Below are positions 56,150 through 64,000 of a stretch of DNA of 64,000 nt, one piece after another; within the stretch, counting starts at the first letter, position 1, and the number at the start of each line of letters is the position of its first letter. Below the pieces are notes generated by a model, which did no database searches, was not told the DNA's origin, and saw nothing but the letters and a program-made list of their open reading frames with translations. The DNA is from Agroathelia rolfsii (taxonomy: Eukaryota; Basidiomycota; Agaricomycetes; Amylocorticiales; Amylocorticiaceae): NCBI GenBank assembly GCA_018343915.1, contig JABRWF010000006.1, positions 124,001 through 188,000 of the forward strand, read 5' to 3'. Both the position numbers and the translations under genes were made by a program.

Positions 56150-58325
56150 ACGCTGACGAGCATGAAACTTGTACATTTTCTGCTTGTATGCTCCTGATGC
56201 CACCAGCTCCGAACGGTCTGTAACCAAAATACTAGCATTGCACTCGCAATAGATATAACTGATGTAGTCATTTATTCTGCTAAAATTTGTAATGGCGACG
56301 GTGATCATACTAAACGATGAAGTGCATGGCGCCATTATAATGATAGCATATGCTGTTCGTGAAATTCATAGATAAATAGGAGGCGCGAGAAATGTTTTTA
56401 TTAAAAAAAAAAAAAACACGATACATGTTTCTCGCCACTCGTAGGAAATACCTGTGATTTTTTTTTTTTTTTTTGAAAAAGCTAATGTTGCGTAATTAGA
56501 AAATGATATGTTTAATTTTCCAATACCGCGGTGCTCGGGCCTCAGACTCTGCCAAAAACGAGCTTAATATTCATCCATCGATCTTCCGTTGTAGGCTTTG
56601 TTTAGCAGCCTATCATTTTGCATGCTGTGTAAGGCATGGCACAGACAGATCACCTCGGATGTATCGATTCGTGTGCGACGAGCACTTATGGGATTTGATC
56701 ACAGAGGTGATATTAACATATACAGCACACCGAGCACGCAGCAGCCTCATTGGATTTCAATTGGAAGAGATACGGAAGATGAAGAGCGATCAATAGAAAT
56801 TTTGTGATCGTGGCCAAGGGTAGAGGGCATGTACGCAAATAAGAGTTGCAAGCCAGCGATATACCCTAGGTTTGCTTTTCTTAGAGTTTTTTTTTCTTCA
56901 TTAGAATTAATCGTGATATACAGTGTTTATACTGACATCTGAGAAACGAACCATGATAGCAATGATAGCAGAAGCGCCTCGCTTTATGAAAGTATACCCT
57001 AATCAAGTCATATATCACGCTCTCTTTGCTTCTCTTGGTCGTCGCCGCGGCAAATGGAAATAATGCCTCAAGGTGTCTGAAGCATGACAGAGACGGCGTT
57101 CGAATAAGGACAAACGGGACCACGTAGGATGGATAAGGTCAGCAGTTCTGAGCACGTAAGAGAAAATTGATAAGGCGATGATTCGCTATTACATGTACAC
57201 GCAAGAATGAAGTGATGGAATTCATGAATCAGAGGGTGATTAGAATTGAGTCATGTATGGCGATGGTGACATGCGTCGGAGGAGCTGCTGGGAGGAAGCC
57301 AGACCCGAGTAAGAAAGGAATCGGGAGGATGCACGTTTTGAGTATTTAGCAAGATTAGGGCGGTTCGCCGCGCTTCATGGCGGTGAATAGATATTTACAC
57401 GGCTATGTAAAAACGTCATGGCCTCATGTAAGATACCGGGATAAATCGAAGGGTGACAAAACTCGTGGGTAGTGTGCAGCTGCGGAGCTGGAGATTTGGT
57501 TGGAGTTGGGCATGAATCGGAGCGAGGGAAGCGAGAGAACAAGAAGAGCGACGGGGCGAGGGAAGACTCAGCATCTGGCCCGGGCGAAAGACAATGTGAC
57601 CAAGCATAGGCGAGGTAAGCGCAATAGACACAGGCACGAGTTCAAGCAATGCTCATAGATAGCAATGTACTATATCATTGGACCATCACGAGGAATTCAT
57701 ATGCGGTTAAGGATCAGGCTGATGCAAGGATAGGCCCTGGCCGGAGCTCTGCGAGCCATAGGTGATGATGTAGGAGGTGACAGCAAAATATTGGAGTGTC
57801 TGAATAGTTCTTTCATTATTTTATATATTTGTATCCTATGAAGAAGATAGTTGCAAGTCGACCACGCTCATGCGGGAGAAGAAGACGCGATCACGAGAGA
57901 CGGCGAGAAGCGGACGTGACATCAACTGATTGTAACGGCCTCGAGGCGTCCATGCTTTGATAGGCCATCATCTGGAAAACCCCGGTACCCTGTCTGGTAA
58001 TTACCTGCTAGAATAAGTATATTCTCGGAGTATACTAGCCATATATGGTATATGCACAGCCACACACCCGGTATAGGCTTGTGGACGGCTCTGGCCTTAA
58101 TCGAACGGGCTGGGAGACTAGTGCTGTTGAGTGGATTGTTCCTTCACTCTCATCACCTCGTCACTCGCTTGCTGTCTCCTCCTCCTCTGTGCTTGCTGAC
58201 GTCCTGGGCTGTCGATTTTGTTGCTGTCTTTTTTACGTCTCTAGTTGCCTATATGCTTTGGTCCCATCGTCCTCCTCGTTTTATTTGACATACAATTTCA
58301 CCGGTCACTATTACACAACTTGCTC
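56150..58325. other. Gene-poor stretch upstream of the Ser/Pro-rich gene
   Basis: About 2.2 kb. It holds an A14/T16 pair near 56,403 and 56,460, and a Cys/His-rich open frame at 56,503-56,796 (C-x2-C, AYHFACC) that may be a fragment of a zinc-finger gene but has no start or context. The last 300 bases are CT-rich and form the leader of the next gene. Confidence 0.4.
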
Positions 58326-60316
58326 ATGACGCACTACATGGCGGACCCAGACAGAATGTGGGGATACAATCAGCATTCCTCATCCAGGACAAAAAATTGG
58401 CTCACAAAGACTTTGGAATCCAATGAGCTATACTCTCCAGAGCACCCTCCGTCAATGCTTAGCGGATTTGTGCCTGATAATGATGATACTTATAGCACCC
58501 ATTCCTTGCCTCCAAAAATGACGATCAGATACAAGGACGGCCGCCAGCCCCAGTACATCTCCCACGAACATCATAAACGAGGTGGCAGTCATTCCCGTCC
58601 ACCGCCTGTCGGTTCTGCTCAACCACGTCCGTCTCATGCACGGAGCTCGAGCGAGCGAGAGGTCAGACAAGACCGCACCCGCTCGAAATCTCTCGGAAAC
58701 ACAGCAGCCATTCCAATGGGGTCCTCTCACGAGAGCAGTGTCCGCTCTCGCTCTCAGGGCAACACCTCGATCGCTGTCAATCCTCCTTCATCGCGATTAC
58801 AAAACTCCCACCACTCACGTGCTCAGAGTGCAGGGCCTCAGCCTCATCCTGTGCCCGTAAATTCATATCCTACCTATAACCACTCGGATGTGCCAGAAGA
58901 CATCAAAATTTTGCCTACCAACAGCCCTGAGCCGTTGCCCATACCACCACCTCTCCCTCGCACTTCCGCGAATCAGAGCTCGAGTCGAGGAGGACCTCCT
59001 CGCCCGTTGCCACCAAGATTATACCCGCAGCCGCCGGAAAGCACTTCCTCGTGGGTATATTTGCCGTCCAATTACGCGCCATCTACACACGCAGGCGCAG
59101 GACCAATACAGCAGTCCCAATCTCAGCCAATTCCATCAAAACACAACTTCCCGCGGCATGCACCGCGCGTTGTTGCCCAGCAGCAGCAGCAGCAGCAGCC
59201 ACCACCTCCATCATCCTCATCACACGCCCCCAACCCTGCGATTGTTGTGACAGCACCATCATCACATACTTCATCTGCGCCTGCTGCATCTGCCGCCCGG
59301 CCGCGCTCGCGCTCGTCGGGGTCGAAACCCGGCCACCAAAGTATGATATACACCCCGTCCACCATCGGCCCGGGTCCAATTGTTGTGCAGCTGAACCATA
59401 ACGGCCCGCCCTCGGTGCGGTATACACAGTCGGCCCCTGTGCCGGGGCAGAAGAGCAGCATGCCGTCACTCGTGCCTGTCAGCGCAGCGACAGCGGCAGC
59501 AGCACCACCACCATCAGCCGCACCTGCTCCGGTTAATCTCGGCAATGGCACGCGCTACGTCGAGCGCGCGGGCGATGCGCAGTTTGCGTCCGTGCGTGGG
59601 TCAATGCTGGGCACGGTGAATGAGGATTATGAGCGTCGGGACAGGCGGTCGATGCATAGTCGCAGTCGGAGTATACCCCGTGGTGCGCCGGGATCAACGG
59701 TAGGGGTGGCGGTGCAGCCGCAGCAGCCTACGATCGTGGAGCATCCCGAACATTCGCGTCCTAGTTCGCATTCAGCAGGAACGATGAGGGATTCGAATGG
59801 GTCGTATGTTGTCGTGGGGAATAGTGGTGGTAAGGATAAAGATAACAAACCGACGGTCAAGGTCCATGTCGTAAGTGGATGCTTTTCTTTTGAAAAAAAA
59901 AGATCATTTCAAAAATCGCCCAACTCTTTTTTTTTTTTTTTTTTTTTTTAACCTATATTATTGGGAAGCAATAATCTAACCATATTGAATCTTGACAGTC
60001 TCGCTCGCGTTCTCGATCACCGCCCCCATCGCAACAGCAGCAACCACAGAGTCGTCCGCCGTATTCGGCACCGCCTGTTTCTTCTACTTCTCAGACTCCC
60101 CGCAAGCCGTTTTTCCAGCGATTTTTCTCATTTAAGCCGAACGGTGCCCCTACTGGTAGTGCTGAAAAGGCAGTTTTGATGGAGCAATCTCATCATCCTG
60201 TGAATGCAAAACAGCCAAAGCCACCACCCAGGAGATTGGTCCGAAGACATAGTACAGGTAATTCTAGTCGCGGCCGAGCAGCGAGGATGGGTGCGGAACA
60301 GACTAGGGTCCATTAA
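58326..60316 (+). CDS. Ser/Pro-rich, disordered protein of unknown function
   Basis: Two exons, 58326-59870 and 59999-60316, joined by a 128-nt intron that ends after a long T run; 620 residues. The start MTHYMADPDRMWGYNQHSSS is the first ATG inside the well-behaved coding region; an earlier in-frame ATG at 58245 would add a hydrophobic string and is less likely. Composition is Ser, Pro, Arg, His and Gln-rich, with RSRSRS and SRSRSIPRG repeats, a Q7 run (about residue 285) and poly-Pro segments. No globular domain is recognised. SR-like dipeptides, a basic C-terminus ending GRAARMGAEQTRVH and FFQRFFSFKPN near the end are the only regular features. It could be a cytoskeletal, signalling or RNA-associated scaffold; nothing in the sequence decides. 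It is probably conserved only among close relatives. Confidence 0.7.
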
Positions 60317-61464
60317 CGTTGAATAGTAGTCTGTTCTTCGGTTCCCTCTTCTGTTAGTGCAGGGAGTAGGGACGTACCGACCTGTCCGAGAAGAATACTT
60401 ATCTGACATATATTACTCTTCTCGGTGACATATACCAACTGGGTTCTTTTTCGTTTCCTTTTCCTTTTTTTGATTATTTCTCACCGGTCATCCTATCGGT
60501 TGTACAAGCTTATCGTGTCTTTTGTTTTTTCCTACTGTTTTTGGTGTTCAACTTGTCATTTGTCAGCGTGTACCCCTGCGATTATTCGACACACACACAC
60601 ACACACACAACATACCATTTTTTACTAGTATTCTCTTCTTGATCGTACTACTCATATACTGTAGCTTCATCTCATTCTTACACCACATGTCTCTTACCTG
60701 ATTTTTGATATCCTTTTCTACTCAACCAACATATGCCTATATGCCCCCTTTTTTTCTTCTTCTTTTCTTTACATTCCCCCCCCCCCCTTATGTGGTAGCT
60801 TTATGTGGAAAATGGATTATGCGATATGTGACGACGAACGCCAGTTGGGATTGACTGTGACTTGGGTGCGGGGCTTGTGAGTCGCCGGATGATGAGCTGT
60901 GATGTGATTGGATGAGTGTTAGTGACCTATGGGATTTGCGAGTGACTAATCAACATGGCTACACCTTTTTTGTGTAGATGATTGCTGTTGTTAGTGTGTT
61001 ATCCTTCACGGAGAAATCGACTAGTAGTGTGCTATGCCAGTGTTAGACAGACGAGAAGAGCTATTTGGCAGTAAGAAGCCATGCAAGTGAAATGCCATTG
61101 ATAGTACGGCGTGCGGCGTAGTGCCGGTGACTTGAGTTATAACATACTCGACCAATCATCCCTCTTCCTCACTCTCACTCTGGCCAACACCATCTGTCAT
61201 CTCCTTTGCCTTGGCTCCTGCCTTCTGCTCTTCTTAAGCGCCCCCTCTGGCAGTTCAGGCTGATCATTTTGCTTTCTAAACATCTCTCTTGCCATATCTC
61301 CCTCGTCATCGCTCCTGGGCTCGGACATAATCTGTAGTACACACACAGACACAGACACAGACACAGACACAGACACAGCGGACAAAGTCGTTGCATCAAC
61401 AACTCATTATTCCGTCTGCTCCGAGGAGTACCACACACACACAAAAAAAAAAAACTAATCTGTC
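60317..61464. other. Intergenic with microsatellites and long 5' leader of the Zn2Cys6 gene
   Basis: About 1.15 kb. It contains a CA run near 60,588-60,607, C9-10 at about 60,776, and an (ACAGAC) repeat at 61,341-61,378 that lies just upstream of the transcription-factor ATG. No further gene is seen; the minus-strand frame through the ACAGAC repeat reads as repeated SVSVSV and is an artefact. Confidence 0.5.
61341..61378. repeat. (ACAGAC)n microsatellite in the 5' flank of the Zn2Cys6 gene
   Basis: About six hexamer units of ACAGAC in a row, 85-120 bp before the start codon. The repeat could vary in length between strains. Confidence 0.75.
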
Positions 61465-64000
61465 ATGAATAATCATCACTCCCCAATCCAACCCGGTCAA
61501 CAACAACCACCACCTCTGGATCATCAACAACAAATCCCTCTCAACTATGGTTACTATTATCAACAACACCCTACTCAGGCGTCAGGAGCAGCAGCAGTAC
61601 CGACAGGCCAACCGATAGCCCCGGCGGGCGCACCACGTTTGCCCTTCCCATCTCCCAGCATGCCCTCGCCCGACTCCCCAAGCGATGCACACTCGAACAT
61701 GAGCTCGCCGCATACGGGCGGTGTGAGGCGCCGTCCGAGCTCGTCCTTGACAGCTGGCACTGGTGGTAGTGCGGCAGGGGGCAGCGGTAGCAGCAACAAG
61801 CGTGCAAGGCGGGACGATGAGGACGATGGCGATAGTCAGAGCCAGAGCCCTGCTGCGGACGGGAGTGCTGGCGTTGGCGAGGCTACAAAGCCAAAGACGA
61901 CTCGTGGTTCGAGGTATGTGTGCATAACACAATGATCACTCTCGAAGCGTATCTATCTATATGCTTCTGGTTCTTATGGTGTGAAACCCCCACAAAAAAA
62001 AATAGAGCGTGTACCGTTTGTCGGCGTCTCAAGATGAAGTGCGTTGGTGCGGAGCAGGGTCCGCCGTGTAGACGATGTATTGCGGGGGGCCACGATTGTA
62101 TATTTGAAGAATCTCACCGTGGCAAACGCTCGTCAAAGTGCGCCGTTCTTTCTCATCTGCATAAAAGACACAGTCACTCACGTTTTAGTGTGTGTGTGTG
62201 TGTGTGTGTGAACGGCAGGAAGACGGAAATACTGACGCAATCGATTCACAAACTCGAAAAGACGCTAGATACCGTCCTGCGCTCGATAGGCAATCCGAGC
62301 ATTGCGTCCGGTATGATCTCCCGCTCACCTTCACCATCCGCCCAAGTGGTAGGCACCCAGGCGCTGCTCGCGTCCCCGCCCCCGCCGCTACCACAGCCGT
62401 CGTCATCAGCGACACCAGGAAGAGGAGTGGCAGCAGCAACGGCAACCTCGCAACATCGGCCGCAGCCGGGATCCCCAAAGCTGCACTCTCTTCCAGACAA
62501 CGCTCTCAACCCGCTGGGGCTCCTCGCAGAGGCTAGTTTGGCGAACCGACGTGCACAGGCGGCTTCAGTGAATTCGGCAGGACATGCGCAGACACAATCC
62601 GATGATGAGAACGGACCGCGCAAGTTGGGTGTCGCGAGTGATTTGTATTTCAAACCTGGTGAGTGGCCCAAGTTTTTTGGGGGGATTTCTGCAGCTACTC
62701 CTTTTTTGTGTTAAATTGATATATATATAGGTCCAATGACAATACTGCCCCTACGGAGACTCTACATCGAGCGACAGGTTCAACCTGAGATGCTCAGCTT
62801 TGTCAACACAGAAGACGTTGTGGCTCTGTTCAGAATGTAAGCCGAGAGGCTGTTGATGAATGATGACCTGATTATAACGATCTCACCTCTTGTTCAGTTT
62901 TTTTGATAACGTAAATGTAGGGATGCCCTCTTCGTGATGATTTTGATAGTATTCATGGGTTTCTTTTTTTAACCTTTTACAAAGGTCCATTGCAACCTTC
63001 TCGATCGGGACTTTCACACGCCCTCGCTTGTATGCTCTCGCTCGCCTTTCCTGCTCACTACCAGTGCGTCCGATTCATCCCAATGCTCACCATCTGGATT
63101 TTGTCCGATCTTTTTCCTTCTTTCTTCCTGACAGTGTGCGCCATCGCATCCAAGTTCTATGAAGCCAAACCAAAACTCCATCTTCGTCTCACAGACATAG
63201 CCAAGGATCTTGCTTTTAGTGTACCGGCCCAAGGGTACAAGTCCGTCGAGATTGTGCAGGCGTATCTCCTACTCGCTCTTTGGGGATGCGGTGCTGTGGA
63301 GAGATATGAGCAGGACAAGACGTGGTTGATGCTTGGTATGGCGATTCGGTTAGTTCTTCCTCTTTATCTCTCTTTGTAATATCTCGCATTGGTTAGCTTA
63401 TCTCTAAAATAAACAACTAAAATAGGATGGGTACAGATTTGAACCTCCATCGGAAGACGGCGACGGCGAGCCAGGATACACCCGAGGGCCGCGCGCGGGA
63501 CAAGGAGGTGCATATCAGAGAGCGGACGTGGTTGCTCTGTTTTTGTCTCGATCGTAGTTTTAGCTCGCAAATGGGCAAACCTTATTCGATCAAGGAGGAG
63601 TGCGTCGGTTCCCAGCCCTTCAAAAGAAGAAGAAAAATAGCTAAACAGTGTTTTATTCGGTAGCTGGATTATCCGCAACTCTGCTACCTGGGCAAGGTCG
63701 CCGCAGGCTATACCGTCTGATCCGTCATTGGCAGCTTATGTGGTCAGTTGTTAAACCCTGGATTATATTTTATGGAATAAATTCATAAATTATGATTGGA
63801 AATATAGGACTTGCAGCGAACGATGACGCGAGGGTTGGACTTGATCTACTCCAGCGTCACTTCGCCATCTGGGATGCAAGTAGATTGTGACTATTATCTC
63901 GTCATTCGGACGACCGAGGCGCATATACAAGAGTGGCACCAGCGCTCTATCAACAGTATGTCGATATTGCTCATCGCTCTCATAGATTCTCCTCAGAGAC
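61465..64000 (+). CDS. Zn(II)2Cys6 transcription factor with fungal-specific regulatory domain (3' end outside window)
   Basis: Partial gene. Exons: 61465-61913, 62006-62137, 62219-62658, 62731-62836, 62898-62910, 62985-63063, 63135-63348, 63426-63599, 63664-63742, 63808-63955; another intron begins at 63956 and the gene runs off the edge. Such proteins bind CGG-type promoter sites as dimers. A Gln/Pro/Ser-rich N-terminus precedes the zinc cluster ACTVCRRLKMKCVGAEQGPP-CRRCIAGGHDC, split from the N-terminus by intron 1. A short coiled-coil-like segment ILTQSIHKLEKTLDTVLRSI follows the cluster. The regulatory domain starts at LYIERQVQPEMLSFVNTEDV and continues LLDRDFHTPSL, AIASKFYE, ERYEQDKTWLMLGMAIRMG and HIRERTWLLCFCLDRS. 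This matches the Fungal_trans fold (PF04082). Exon 5 is only 13 nt. Intron 2 holds a (GT)11 run. The regulon is unknown. Confidence 0.92.
62189..62210 (+). repeat. (GT)11 microsatellite inside intron 2 of the Zn2Cys6 gene
   Basis: Eleven GT units occupy the last third of the 81-nt intron 62138-62218, next to its acceptor, in the place of the usual pyrimidine tract. Length change would alter the acceptor context. Confidence 0.85.

Noticed and set aside
61175..61444. Minus-strand frame with SVSVSV/CLCLCL repeats
   Set aside because: Direct translation of the ACAGAC microsatellite.
1..64000. CRISPR array, rRNA operon or intact tRNA genes
   Set aside because: No spaced direct repeats, no rRNA-like blocks, and no sequence with both a good B box and a paired acceptor stem were found; the genome is eukaryotic.

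Overview
The window is nuclear DNA of a filamentous basidiomycete. Nearly every gene is split by short GT-AG introns (mostly about 50-60 nt). The accessory genes point to the Agaricomycetes: a NACHT-WD40 receptor, a nuclease-kinase fusion family, an expanded 7-TM family and a necrosis-inducing (NLP) secreted protein. A Rhizoctonia/Ceratobasidium-type plant-associated fungus would fit, but that placement is an inference from gene content, not from a marker gene.

Layout. 1-1.7 kb: 3' end of an insulinase-type M16 protease (STE23-like), then CKS1 on the minus strand. 2.7-10.4 kb: an accessory stretch with a decayed cytochrome P450 and a large NACHT-WD40 (STAND/NLR-like) gene that carries three in-frame TGA codons. 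10.5-22.4 kb: conserved housekeeping block with PRP45/SKIP (splicing), a CDC10-type septin, a DNF-type P4-ATPase flippase and ELP3. 22.7-25.1 kb: an NLP gene, then a gene-free stretch with a tRNA-like element. 25.1-33 kb: a YND1-type Golgi apyrase divergent from an AHA1 Hsp90 co-chaperone that has an unexpected hydrophobic tail, then an F-box-like protein. 34.1-37.9 kb: two tandem minus-strand paralogues that join a PD-(D/E)XK nuclease-like module to a kinase-like module, both frame-disrupted. 39.2-52.8 kb: housekeeping again, with a nucleotide-sugar transporter, MRP51, a HYPK-like NatA partner, UPF1, a PWWP-like chromatin protein and MDM12. 53.5-58.3 kb: a 7-TM protein and gene-poor DNA with a relic of the same kinase family. 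58.3-64 kb: a Ser/Pro-rich protein and the 5' part of a Zn2Cys6 transcription factor that runs off the window.

There is no operon logic. Neighbours are linked mainly by shared divergent promoters (YND1/AHA1, transporter/MRP51, HYPK/UPF1, MDM12/7-TM) and by tail-to-tail ends (PRP45/CDC10, MRP51/HYPK). Two islands (about 2.7-10.4 kb and 34-38 kb plus 55-56 kb) hold fast-evolving immunity or effector-type families at different stages of decay. The most interesting signals are the nuclease-kinase family with interchangeable C-termini, an 11-nt homopolymer that separates its two domains into different frames, the triple-TGA receptor, two GT-AG segments of only 24-25 nt, and a tail-anchored-looking AHA1.
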